From Polaromonas sp943371375 (lineage in GTDB: Bacteria > Pseudomonadota > Gammaproteobacteria > Burkholderiales > Burkholderiaceae_C), in the NCBI GenBank assembly GCA_943371375.1, contig CALRUM020000013.1, positions 1 to 64,000 on the forward strand: a stretch of 64,000 bases of DNA, read 5' to 3'. The notes beneath the pieces were generated by a model. It saw only the letters and a list, made by a program, of their open reading frames with translations. It did no database searches and was not told where the DNA came from. Of this stretch, positions 25,334-33,831 are shown piece by piece (the first letter of the stretch is position 1; each line of letters starts with the position of its first letter). The position numbers and the translations under genes were made by a program.

Positions 25334-26518
25334 ATGCCCCGCCGCCCAACGCCTCTCCTGAACAGCACACCATGGACCCGGCGCCAGGCGCTGGGTTTGG
25401 GCGCGGGCGCCGCGCTGGCCGCCTGTCTGCCGCGCCACGCCGCAGCGCAGCAGCCCGCAGAGCGGCTGCGGCTGATTGGCGAAGCCCGCCTGCCGCACCG
25501 GCTGCAGTTTCAGGGCAGCACCGTGGGCGGCTTGTCGGGCATCGACTACGACCCGGTGACCGGCCTGTATTACCTGATCAGCGACGACGGTTCCAGCCTC
25601 AACCCGGCACGGTTTTACACAGCCCGCATTGCCCTGGAAGCCAAGCGGCTGGGCGCGCCGGAACTGATGGCCGTGACCTCCCTGCGCCAGGCCGACGGCA
25701 GCACTTACCCCGCAGCGCTGCACGGCATTCAGGTGCCTGACCCCGAGGCGATTCGCTGGCGCGCGTCCAGCCAGACCCTGCTGTGGACCAGCGAAGGCCA
25801 TGCGCTGACGGGTGCAGCCCCGGCGCTGCGCGAAAGCCGGCCCGACGGCACGCTGCTGCGCGAGTTTGCCTTGCCGGCCATGTTTGACTTTCAGCTGACC
25901 CAGGGGCCGCGTGTCAACCTGACGCTGGAGGGCCTGGCCCTGAGCCCGGACGGCAACCGCGCCTGGGTCGCCATGGAAGCCGCCTTGCGCCAGGACGGTC
26001 CGCTGCCGACCGTGCAGGCGCCGGGCGGGCCCTGCCGCTTCACCGAAGTGGATCTGGTCAGCGGCAAAGCCCTGCGGCAAATCGCCTATGTCCCCGACGC
26101 CATCCCGCGTGCGCCGCAGCCACCGGCCACCCATGCCGATAATGGCGTGACGGAAATACTGATGCTCGATGCCCACCGCCTGCTGGTGCTGGAGCGGGCC
26201 TACATGGCAGGGCACGGGCCAGACAGCGCCAATTCGCTGCGCCTGTACCTGATGGACACACGCAGCGGCTCGGATACCCTGAACCTGCCCGCCTTGCAGC
26301 ACGGCAATCACCAGCCGGCGGCCAAAGTGCTGCTGGCGGACTTTTCGGCCTTCACCGGTGCGGGCCCAGGCCCGCGGCTGGACCGGCTCGACAATAGCGA
26401 GGGCATGTGCTGGGGTCCGCGGCTCGCCAACGGCCACCGCAGCCTGCATGTCATCAGCGACGACAATTTCGGTCCGCGCCAGATCACGCAGTGGCTGGCC
26501 TTTGAATTTCCTGATTGA
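25334..26518 (+). CDS. Tat-exported phytase-like esterase-domain protein, probable lipoprotein
   Basis: A 394-residue secreted protein. The N-terminus has a twin-arginine motif (TRRQALGLG) and then LAAC, a possible lipobox, so it may be a Tat-dependent lipoprotein. The body reads like the 'esterase-like activity of phytase' family (GLSGIDYDPVTGLYYLISDD near residue 65, NLTLEGLALSPDGNRAWVAM near 195, NSEGMCWGP near the C-terminus), which forms a beta-propeller. Substrate is unknown. It lies 43 bp after glpK; a link with glycerophosphodiester breakdown is possible but not shown. Confidence 0.75.
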   Translation: MPRRPTPLLNSTPWTRRQALGLGAGAALAACLPRHAAAQQPAERLRLIGEARLPHRLQFQGSTVGGLSGIDYDPVTGLYYLISDDGSSLNPARFYTARIALEAKRLGAPELMAVTSLRQADGSTYPAALHGIQVPDPEAIRWRASSQTLLWTSEGHALTGAAPALRESRPDGTLLREFALPAMFDFQLTQGPRVNLTLEGLALSPDGNRAWVAMEAALRQDGPLPTVQAPGGPCRFTEVDLVSGKALRQIAYVPDAIPRAPQPPATHADNGVTEILMLDAHRLLVLERAYMAGHGPDSANSLRLYLMDTRSGSDTLNLPALQHGNHQPAAKVLLADFSAFTGAGPGPRLDRLDNSEGMCWGPRLANGHRSLHVISDDNFGPRQITQWLAFEFPD

Positions 26519-26526
26519 GCACACAC

Positions 26527-27369
26527 ATGACTTCCATATCCACCAACCCACCCTCTGCCGACAACATCGCCTTCATAGGCGGCGGCAACATGGCCAGCGC
26601 CATCATTGGCGGCCTGCTGAAACAGGGGATGCCGGCCAGCCAGATCCAGATCGTCGAACCCTGGGCCGAGCAGCGCAGCAAGCTGGCAGCGGACTTTGGC
26701 ATCAGCGCGCAGGCGGAACCCGGCGCTGGCCTGGCTTCAGCCGCTCTGGTGGTCTGGGCCGTCAAGCCGCAGACTTTCAAACAAGCTGCGCAACAGGCAG
26801 CCAGCTACACCCGCCAGGCCCTGCACCTGAGCGTGGCCGCCGGCATTCGCTCGGACAGCATGCTGTCCTGGCTGGACACCGGGCGTATCGTGCGCGCCAT
26901 GCCCAACACCCCGGCGCTGGTCGGCCAGGGCATGACCGCCCTCTTCGCCCGCCCGGCTGTCAGCGCCCAGGACCGGCTGGCGGTCGAAGGTGTGATCCGG
27001 CCCACGGGCGAGATCTTGTGGCTGGACAGGGAAGCGCAGCTCGATGCCGTCACCGCGCTGTCGGGCTCTGGCCCGGCCTATGTTTTCTACTTTCTTGAAG
27101 CCATGGTGCAGGCCGGCGTTGGCATGGGCCTGAGCCGCGAGCAGGCCTACCAGCTGGCTGTGCAAACCTTTGTCGGCGCCTCGGCGCTGGCCAAAGCGTC
27201 CAGCGAGCCGCCCGAGACCCTGCGTGAACGGGTGACCTCCAAAGGCGGCACCACCCATGCCGCCCTGACGGCGCTGGAGCAAGCCGGCGTCAAGCAACAT
27301 TTTGTGCAAGCCATGCAGGCCGCGCAAAAACGCGCCTCGGAACTCGGTGACGAGTACGGCGCGGGCTGA
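26527..27369 (+). CDS. proC: Pyrroline-5-carboxylate reductase
   Basis: Last step of proline synthesis, reducing pyrroline-5-carboxylate with NAD(P)H. The 280-residue protein has the Rossmann motif NIAFIGGGNMASAIIGGLL and the family signature ALSGSGPAYVFYFLEAMVQA with TSKGGTTHAAL. The ATG at 26527 was chosen; an in-frame TTG at 26515 overlaps the previous stop codon. Confidence 0.96.
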   Translation: MTSISTNPPSADNIAFIGGGNMASAIIGGLLKQGMPASQIQIVEPWAEQRSKLAADFGISAQAEPGAGLASAALVVWAVKPQTFKQAAQQAASYTRQALHLSVAAGIRSDSMLSWLDTGRIVRAMPNTPALVGQGMTALFARPAVSAQDRLAVEGVIRPTGEILWLDREAQLDAVTALSGSGPAYVFYFLEAMVQAGVGMGLSREQAYQLAVQTFVGASALAKASSEPPETLRERVTSKGGTTHAALTALEQAGVKQHFVQAMQAAQKRASELGDEYGAG

Positions 27370-27383
27370 GTGTTCACATCAAA

Positions 27384-27436
27384 ACAGGCTGTAGCCCTTG
27401 ATTCATGAGCGTAAGCAGCTACTGATTTTGTAGCAG
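27384..27436 (+). repeat. Dispersed intergenic element, family 1, copy A
   Basis: Contains GGCTGTAGCCCTTGAT, then GCGTAAGCAGCTACTGATTT and TGTAGCAG. It matches four other places in this window (36021, 41612, 47732, 55551), all built on a GGCNNNAGCCC...GCGCAAGCAGCTAT core. It lies between proC and ubiA. Confidence 0.75.
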
Positions 27437-27451
27437 TTCAGAAATACCCGG

Positions 27452-28315
27452 TCAACGCCCCACCAGCGCATACGACAGCGCGATGCCAGCAAACACCGTG
27501 AAACCCAGCCAGTGGTTCAGGCGGAAAGCCTTGAAGCAGCCCTCGCGCTCGCGTTTGCGGATCAGCCAGCCATGCCAGACAGCCTGCGCCAGGGCCACGG
27601 CAATCGCCATGAAATAAACAGCGGGCTGCGCCATCTCCCTCAGGGCCCAGGCCCAGACCGCCAGGTAGATCAGGTAGCTGGCCAGCACCGCCGCAATGTC
27701 GAAACGCCCCAGCGTGATGGCCGAGGTTTTCATGCCGATCTTCACATCGTCGTCGCGGTCCACCATGGCGTATTCGGTGTCGTAGGCAATCACCCAGAAC
27801 AGGTTGCCCAGCAGCAACAGCCAGGCCAGCGCCGGCACGCGCGACTGCACCGCGGCAAACGCCATGGGAATGCCGAAACTGAAGGCCACGCCCAGCACCG
27901 CCTGCGGCATGGACACAAAACGCTTGGCATAGGGATAAATCAGCGCGATGGCCAGCGCCGCGAAGGACCAGGCGATGGTGGCGCTGTTGGTGGTCAGCAC
28001 CAGGCCAAAGGCCAGCAGCGCCAGCACGGCGCCCAGCAGCAAGGCCTCTTTCACCGACACCGCGCCGCGCGTCACAGGCCGCTGGGCCGTGCGTTTGACA
28101 TGGCGGTCGAACTCGCGGTCCGCCACATCATTGACACAGCAACCGGCGCTGCGCATGAGGATGGTGCCCAGGGTGAACACCGCAATCAGGTGCCAGCCCG
28201 GAAAGCCATGCGACGCGACCCACAGCGCCGACAGTGTGGGCCACAGCAACAGCAACCAGCCGGCGGGGCGGTCCCAGCGTATCAGTTGCAGGTAGAGGGC
28301 GAGTTTGTTTTTCAA
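27452..28315 (-). CDS. ubiA: 4-hydroxybenzoate octaprenyltransferase
   Basis: An integral membrane prenyltransferase of ubiquinone synthesis that joins the polyprenyl chain to 4-hydroxybenzoate. The 287-residue protein has both Asp-rich motifs, NDVADREFDRHVKRTAQRPV and YDTEYAMVDRDDDVKIGMKT, and about eight helices. Start at MKNKLALYLQLIRWDRPAGW. Convergent with proC. Confidence 0.96.
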   Translation of the reverse strand: MKNKLALYLQLIRWDRPAGWLLLLWPTLSALWVASHGFPGWHLIAVFTLGTILMRSAGCCVNDVADREFDRHVKRTAQRPVTRGAVSVKEALLLGAVLALLAFGLVLTTNSATIAWSFAALAIALIYPYAKRFVSMPQAVLGVAFSFGIPMAFAAVQSRVPALAWLLLLGNLFWVIAYDTEYAMVDRDDDVKIGMKTSAITLGRFDIAAVLASYLIYLAVWAWALREMAQPAVYFMAIAVALAQAVWHGWLIRKREREGCFKAFRLNHWLGFTVFAGIALSYALVGR

Positions 28316-28463
28316 GCCGCCATATTAGCGGCTGTCCGACACATCAGAAATTCAGATTTTCGGGATGAAGTGCGAGGCGCCCGGCGCGCAGCAACCGGAA
28401 TGCACTTGCGTGCATGAGGATTGCGAGCACCGCGCAACGACGCAATTCGCCCGAAAAATGGAT

Positions 28464-28982
28464 TTATTCTTCCAGAAGCGAACGCAGCATCCAGGCGGTC
28501 TGCTCATGCACCGTCAGGCGCTGCGTCAGCAAGTCGGCGGTTGGCTCATCGCCGGCCTTGTCGGCCACCGGAAACAGGCTGCGCGCGGTGCGCGCCACGG
28601 CTTCGTGGCCCTGCACCAGTATGCGCACCATCTCCAGCGCCTTCGGTGGCGTCGTCGGCGCATCAGGCACCGAGGCGAGCTTGCTGAACTGCGCATACGA
28701 GCCGGGCGCCGGGTGACCCAGCGAGCGTATGCGTTCTGCCACCGGGTCCACCGCCGCCCAGAGCTCGGTGTACTGCGTCATGAACATCACGTGCAGCGTG
28801 TTGAACATGGGTCCGGTGACGTTCCAGTGAAAGTTGTGTGTCGTCAGGTAAAGCGTGTAGGTGTCGGCCAGCAGCCGGCTCAGGCCCTGGGCGATCGCTG
28901 CGCGGTCTTTTTCACCGATGCCGATGTTGATGGGCGGCGCGCCCCTGCGGCCGGCGGAAACCTTGGGAGATGTTTTGGCCAT
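28464..28982 (-). CDS. dps: Dps-family DNA-protecting ferritin
   Basis: A ferritin-like dodecamer subunit that stores iron and shields DNA from peroxide. The 172-residue protein starts MAKTSPKVSAGRRGAPP, a basic tail suited to DNA binding. The core is LSRLLADTYTLYLTTHNFHW, with ferroxidase residues in NFHWNVTGPMFNTLHVMF and AERIRSLG. A 17-residue upstream extension is rejected. It sits 121 bp downstream of oxyR, whose product is a known activator of dps in other bacteria. Confidence 0.93.
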   Translation of the reverse strand: MAKTSPKVSAGRRGAPPINIGIGEKDRAAIAQGLSRLLADTYTLYLTTHNFHWNVTGPMFNTLHVMFMTQYTELWAAVDPVAERIRSLGHPAPGSYAQFSKLASVPDAPTTPPKALEMVRILVQGHEAVARTARSLFPVADKAGDEPTADLLTQRLTVHEQTAWMLRSLLEE

Positions 28983-29074
28983 GGTGTGTCCTTGGTTGAC
29001 TTTATTCAATGAGTTTGGCTTCACTTTAAGCAATCAGGCAGCTCACGGCAACAGTCAAAATACATCGCCTTGAT

Positions 29075-29091
29075 AGGCATCATGAAATGCC
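29075..29091. promoter_or_regulatory. Small inverted repeat between oxyR and dps
   Basis: GGCAT (29076-29080) and ATGCC (29087-29091) flank a 6-nt spacer, with ATAG tetrads overlapping or next to both sides. OxyR sites contain spaced ATAG/CTAT tetrads, so this could be an OxyR site for dps. The match is partial. Confidence 0.3.
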
Positions 29092-29103
29092 CATAGGCGC
29101 CGC

Positions 29104-30087
29104 TCAGGACAGGCGCGTCACACCCGGCAGTTCGCAGGCGTAAATCGCGTTGCGCAAGGCGGCGATCGCTTCATACCGCGTGAAGCTGCGGCGCCAGGCC
29201 AGCACCACACGCCGCGTCGGCACATGGCCTTCAAACGGCAGGTAGCGGATGTAGGACGGCAACTCCGGCACTTCCCTGTTTTTGGCTTTTGAAACGGCTT
29301 TGGCAGGCGGTGGGGGCAGCAGAGCCTCTTTGGGTACGCTCAGGCGCGGCACCAGCGTCACACCCATGCCGGCCGCCACCATGTGTTTGATGGTCTCCAG
29401 CGACGAACCTTCAAAACTTTTGCTGATGCCCTCTGCATGGCTGGAAAACCGCGCAAATTCGGGGCAAACCTCCAGCACATGGTCGCGAAAACAATGGCCG
29501 TTGCCCAGCAGCAGCATGGTCTCTTTTTTCAGCTCTTCGGCGGTGATGCTGCTGCGCGCCGCCAGCGGATGGTTGCTCGGCACGGCCGCCATGAAAGGTT
29601 CGTCGTACAGCGGCGCCATCGCCAGATTGGCATCGGGAAAAGGCTCGGCCAGAATCGCGCAGTCAATTTCGCCGGTGCGCAGGGAATCGATCAGCTTGAC
29701 GGTGAAGTTTTCCTGCAGCATCAGCGGCATTTGCGGCGTCTGCGCAATCACCTGGCGCACCAGGTCGGGCAGCAGGTAAGGGCCTATGGTGTAGATGATG
29801 CCGAGCCGCAGCGCACCCGCCAGCGGGTCTTTGCCGCGTTTGGCAATGTCGCGGATGTTTTCAGCCTGCTCGAGCACACTTTGCGCCTGGCGCACGATCT
29901 CCTCGCCCAGCGGTGTCACCGTGATTTCGCTGGCGTTGCGCTCGAACAGCTTGACCTGTAATTCTTCTTCAAGCTTCTTGATCGCGACGCTCAGGGTCGG
30001 CTGCGAGACGTGGCAGGCTTCGGCGCCTTTGCCGAAGTGTTTTTCTCTTGCGACAGCAACAATGTATTTGAGTTCAGTGAGCGTCAT
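29104..30087 (-). CDS. oxyR: Hydrogen-peroxide-sensing LysR regulator OxyR
   Basis: A 327-residue LysR-family activator. The HTH starts at MTLTELKYIVAVAREKHFGK (ATG 30087). The redox pair is present in GHCFRDHVLEVC, with the Cys-x8-Cys spacing of OxyR, so it should be a true peroxide sensor. A Pro/Lys-rich insert (PPPPAKAVSKAKNREVP) near residue 250 is a local oddity. Dps follows. The gene ahead of it on this strand is recG, an arrangement known in Burkholderiales. Confidence 0.95.
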   Translation of the reverse strand: MTLTELKYIVAVAREKHFGKGAEACHVSQPTLSVAIKKLEEELQVKLFERNASEITVTPLGEEIVRQAQSVLEQAENIRDIAKRGKDPLAGALRLGIIYTIGPYLLPDLVRQVIAQTPQMPLMLQENFTVKLIDSLRTGEIDCAILAEPFPDANLAMAPLYDEPFMAAVPSNHPLAARSSITAEELKKETMLLLGNGHCFRDHVLEVCPEFARFSSHAEGISKSFEGSSLETIKHMVAAGMGVTLVPRLSVPKEALLPPPPAKAVSKAKNREVPELPSYIRYLPFEGHVPTRRVVLAWRRSFTRYEAIAALRNAIYACELPGVTRLS

Positions 30088-30189
30088 GGGCTTATTGTGC
30101 GGCTTTTCACGCCGGTGTTTTCGGCGTTGTAGTTTGCCGGCAAGCCGAGGCCGGAGTCTTCGCAAGCGTCACGCTCCGTCCCCGGCTCG

Positions 30190-30610
30190 CCCTGGGCAGT
30201 AGGGGTTAACTCCCCACTCCCACCCCTAACCCCTCCCTCGCCCCGCTGGGCGATGGAGGGGGACCTCATTTGGCCGCGTGTGCTGCGACCGCGTGCAAAC
30301 ATGGCCGTCCCATATAGTCCGACAGGACGCGCTGCGCGCGTCCTGTCTCCCCGAATTTGTATTGGTCCCCCAACCCGTCGGGCTGGGCCGAGGAGCGCAG
30401 CCGAAAACGGATCAGGGCGAGCGATTGTCTGAGCCGAAGGCGAGTTCGAGCTCGACCCCGTTTTCGGCGAGCACCGCAGGTTGCCCCGCAGCGAAGCGAA
30501 GGGGTCCCAGACCATCGGGTCGCCTTTTCTTTGGTGACTTTCTTTTGGCGACGCAAAAGAAAGTTACTTGCCGCCGGGCAACCCCCGGCCAGCAGGCAAA
30601 CCTCAACGCA
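30190..30610. repeat. Composite dispersed repeat region between recG and oxyR
   Basis: A 540-bp gene-free gap filled with hairpin-forming repeats. ACAGGACGCGC/GCGCGTCCTGT (30322-30346) is a perfect 11-bp stem with a 3-nt loop. CCGAAAACGG/CCGTTTTCGG (30401-30410, 30458-30467) is inverted. ACTTTCTTTT/AAAAGAAAGT (30537-30564) is a 10-bp stem. I recognise the CGCCTTTTCTTTGGTGACTT and GGCGACGCAAAAGAAAGT parts as sequences seen repeatedly between genes in Comamonadaceae. No gene is credible here. The region separates oxyR from recG by 540 bp. Confidence 0.7.
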
Positions 30611-30628
30611 AGAAGCAGCTCAAAGGTT

Positions 30629-32749
30629 TCAAGCCTTCAAAAACTCCGCCTTCCCCCCCAGCCAGCGCAAGATATGCCTATGCGCCAGATCCGGGTACTG
30701 GTCCAGCATCACCGGCGCGAGGGCCCGCGCCCAGGCCAGCAGCGCCGTGTCCGTCGCCAGGTCGGCAAACCGCAGCAGCGGCGCGCCCGATTGCCGTGCA
30801 CCCAGAAACTCGCCGGGACCGCGAATCTCCAGGTCGCGCCGTGCGATCTCGAAGCCGTCCTGGGTTTCCACCATGGCCTTGAGCCTGGCCCTTGCGGTTT
30901 CGCCCAGGCGCGGTGCCTCGCCGGTCGAATACAGCAACACGCAGGCCGATGCCGCCGCGCCGCGACCAACGCGCCCGCGCAGCTGGTGCAGCTGGCTCAG
31001 GCCAAAACGTTCGGCGTGTTCAATCACCATCAGCGAGGCGTTGGGAACGTCGACACCGACCTCGATCACCGTGGTGCTGACCAGCACGCCGATCTGACCG
31101 CTGGTAAACAGCGCCATCACCGCTTTCTTCTCGGCCGGCGGCATGCGTGAATGCAGCAGGCCGACCTGCGTGCCGGGCAAGGCGGCACTCAGGGCTTCAT
31201 GTGTCTGTGTCGCGTTGATCAGGTCCACCGATTCGCTCTCCTCAATCAGCGGACAGACCCAGTACACCTGCCGCCCTTCGGCGAGCTGGCTGCGTATGCG
31301 TTCGACCACCTCATCGCGCCGCGCTTCGGCCACCACTTTGGTGACGATGGGTGTGCGTCCCGGCGGCAGTTCGTCAATCGTCGACACATCGAGGTCGGCG
31401 TAATAACTCATGGCCAGGGTGCGCGGAATCGGTGTCGCGGTCATCATCAACAAATGGGGCTCTTCCCCACCCTCGGTCATCTTGCTGCGCAAAGCCAACC
31501 TCTGCGCCACGCCAAAGCGATGCTGCTCGTCGATGATGGCCAGCGCCAGGTTTTTGAAAATCACCTTGTCCTGGATCACCGCATGGGTGCCGACCACCAG
31601 GCCGGCGGTGCCGCTTGCGATCAGGGCCAGCGCCTCGCGCCGTTCCTTGGCCTTCTGGCTGCCGGTCAGCCAGGCGGTCTGTATGCCCAGCGGTTCCAGC
31701 CAGCCTATCAGCTTGCGAAAGTGCTGCTCGGCCAGGATTTCGGTCGGTGCCATCAGCGCACATTGCCAGCCAGCGTCCATGCAACGCGCCGCAGCCAATG
31801 CCGCCACCACGGTTTTGCCGGAGCCGACATCGCCCTGCAACAGCCGGTGCATGGGCAGGTTTTTCTTCAGGTCGGCGTCGATCTCGGTGCCGACACGCTG
31901 CTGCGCCGCCGTCAGGCGAAAGGGCAGGCGCTCCAGCAGCTGATCGTGCAGCGTGCATTGCGTGCCGCGCATCGCGGGCGGCACCAGCGCCGGTGCCCGC
32001 ATGGCGGCGCGCACTCGGCGCGCCTGCAATTGCGACAGCTGCTGGGCCAGCAACTCCTCGGCCTTGAGGCGCTGCCAGGCCGGGTGGCTGCGGTCCTCGA
32101 GTGTGGCCAGCATCACATCCGGCGTGGGCTGGTGCAAAAATGATAGCGCCTCACGCAGACTGGACAAGGGCTGAGGCAGGTTCTTGCCTGATATTTTTTC
32201 GGGGAGGGTCTCCGAGAGGTCGGCGCGTGCCAGACCGCCCAGCACCGCCTTGCGCAAATAGGCCTGCGGCAGACCGGCGACGGTCGGGTACACCGGCGTC
32301 AGCGCCGTCGAGAGCTCGCCGCCGGCGACCCGAAAGCCGGGATGCACCATCTCGCGCCCGGCAAAGCCGCCACGTATCTCGCCGCGCACCCGCACCCGCG
32401 CGCCCACGCTGAGCGTTTTCTGGTGCGAGGGGTAAAAGTTGATGAAACGCAGCACACAGGTGTCGCTGCCGTCGTCGACCGTCACACGCAGCTGCCGCCG
32501 TGGGCGGAAGGTCACCTCGCTGTGGGTGATCTGGCCCTCGATCTGCACCATGTCGCCGTCACGCGTGTCGGCCAGCCGGGTGATGCGGGTTTCGTCCTCG
32601 TAACGCAGCGGCAAGTGCAGCGCCAGGTCGATGTCACGCCGCAGGCCCAGCTTGTCCAGTGCTTTTTGCGGCTGGGATCTGGGCGCCGCTGCCGACGCCG
32701 CAGGCGGCGTGCTGGGGACGGGTGCAGCAGGGGCAGACCGGGTGGGCAT
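30629..32749 (-). CDS. recG: ATP-dependent DNA helicase RecG
   Basis: A branch-migration helicase that reverses stalled forks and processes Holliday junctions. The 706-residue protein has the wedge/OB domain (about 30-200, EGQITHSEVTFRPRRQLRVT), Walker A GDVGSGKTVVAALAAARCMD, DEQHRFGVAQR (DExH box), MTATPIPRTLAM, and the C-terminal motif VIEHAERFGLSQLHQLRGRV. The Ala/Pro-rich first 25 residues may be dispensable, so the start could be internal. Divergent from queA with only 17 bp between the starts. Confidence 0.97.
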   Translation of the reverse strand: MPTRSAPAAPVPSTPPAASAAAPRSQPQKALDKLGLRRDIDLALHLPLRYEDETRITRLADTRDGDMVQIEGQITHSEVTFRPRRQLRVTVDDGSDTCVLRFINFYPSHQKTLSVGARVRVRGEIRGGFAGREMVHPGFRVAGGELSTALTPVYPTVAGLPQAYLRKAVLGGLARADLSETLPEKISGKNLPQPLSSLREALSFLHQPTPDVMLATLEDRSHPAWQRLKAEELLAQQLSQLQARRVRAAMRAPALVPPAMRGTQCTLHDQLLERLPFRLTAAQQRVGTEIDADLKKNLPMHRLLQGDVGSGKTVVAALAAARCMDAGWQCALMAPTEILAEQHFRKLIGWLEPLGIQTAWLTGSQKAKERREALALIASGTAGLVVGTHAVIQDKVIFKNLALAIIDEQHRFGVAQRLALRSKMTEGGEEPHLLMMTATPIPRTLAMSYYADLDVSTIDELPPGRTPIVTKVVAEARRDEVVERIRSQLAEGRQVYWVCPLIEESESVDLINATQTHEALSAALPGTQVGLLHSRMPPAEKKAVMALFTSGQIGVLVSTTVIEVGVDVPNASLMVIEHAERFGLSQLHQLRGRVGRGAAASACVLLYSTGEAPRLGETARARLKAMVETQDGFEIARRDLEIRGPGEFLGARQSGAPLLRFADLATDTALLAWARALAPVMLDQYPDLAHRHILRWLGGKAEFLKA

Positions 32750-32766
32750 GGGACAATTGTGCCTTC

Positions 32767-33819
32767 ATGAAGAAGATATCTTTCAGCCTCAGCGACTTTG
32801 ACTTCACCCTCCCCGACGAACTGATCGCCCAGCACCCGGCCGCCGAGCGCAGCGCTTCACGCCTGCTGGACGGCCGCGACACCCCAGCGGTGGACCGGCG
32901 TTTCACGGAATTGCCGGATTTGCTGCAGCCGGGCGACCTGCTGGTGCTCAACGACACCAAAGTGGTCAAGGCGCGCCTGTTTGGGCAAAAAAGCAGCGGC
33001 GGCCGGCTGGAGCTGCTGATAGAGCGCGTCCTGTCCCCGTCCACAGAGTCCGGTCACGAGGTGGCGGCGCACATGAAGGTCAGCAAGAAGCCGCGGCAAG
33101 GCGCCGTGATGCAGATGGACGGCGGCTTCACGGCCACGCTGCTGGGCCGCTGGCCGAATGAGGACGGGCCGCTGTACCGTTTTGCACTGAGCAGTGACCC
33201 GTACGCGCTGATGGAAAACCACGGCCATGTGCCGCTGCCGCCCTACATCACCCACAGCGACTCGGCCGACGACGAGCGCCGCTACCAGACCGTGTTTGCC
33301 AAAAACCCCGGGGCCGTCGCCGCACCCACGGCCGCGCTGCATTTTGACGAGGCGGTGCTGGCGCAACTCGAAGCCAGGGGGGTGCAGCGCGCCACTGTCA
33401 CATTACACGTAGGCGCCGGCACCTTCCAGCCGGTCAAAGCTGACAACATCGCCGACCACGTGATGCATTTCGAACGTTTCGAGGTGCCGCAAGCCACGCT
33501 GCAGGCGATCCGTGACTGCAAGGCCAGAGGCGGCCGCGTGGTCGCCGTCGGCACGACCAGCGTGCGCGCGCTCGAGTCGGCGGCAAAGTTCGGCCCCGAT
33601 TGCCGCGACACCAACATCTTCATCACGCCGGGCTTCGGGTTTGAAGTGGTGGACCTGCTGCTGACCAACTTCCATTTGCCCAAAAGCACACTGATGATGC
33701 TGGTCAGCGCCTTTGCCGGTTACGAACACATCATGGCGCTGTACCAGCACGCCATCACGCAGCGTTACCGCTTTTTCAGCTACGGCGACGCCATGCTGCT
33801 GCAAAAAACCACCGCCTGA
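32767..33819 (+). CDS. queA: S-adenosylmethionine:tRNA ribosyltransferase-isomerase
   Basis: Adds the epoxycyclopentanediol part of queuosine to tRNA using SAM. The 350-residue protein starts MKKISFSLSDFDFTLPDELI and has the family motifs QHPAAERSASRLL and DNIADHVMHFERFEV, VGTTSVRALES. Followed by tgt after 12 bp, forming the usual queuosine pair. A 36-residue upstream extension overlaps recG and is rejected. Confidence 0.97.
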   Translation: MKKISFSLSDFDFTLPDELIAQHPAAERSASRLLDGRDTPAVDRRFTELPDLLQPGDLLVLNDTKVVKARLFGQKSSGGRLELLIERVLSPSTESGHEVAAHMKVSKKPRQGAVMQMDGGFTATLLGRWPNEDGPLYRFALSSDPYALMENHGHVPLPPYITHSDSADDERRYQTVFAKNPGAVAAPTAALHFDEAVLAQLEARGVQRATVTLHVGAGTFQPVKADNIADHVMHFERFEVPQATLQAIRDCKARGGRVVAVGTTSVRALESAAKFGPDCRDTNIFITPGFGFEVVDLLLTNFHLPKSTLMMLVSAFAGYEHIMALYQHAITQRYRFFSYGDAMLLQKTTA

Positions 33820-33831
33820 GACAATCACCGC

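Noticed and set aside
25268..26551. Minus-strand frame of 427 codons opposite the phytase-like gene
   Set aside because: Antisense; the plus-strand gene has a signal peptide and family motifs, this frame has none.
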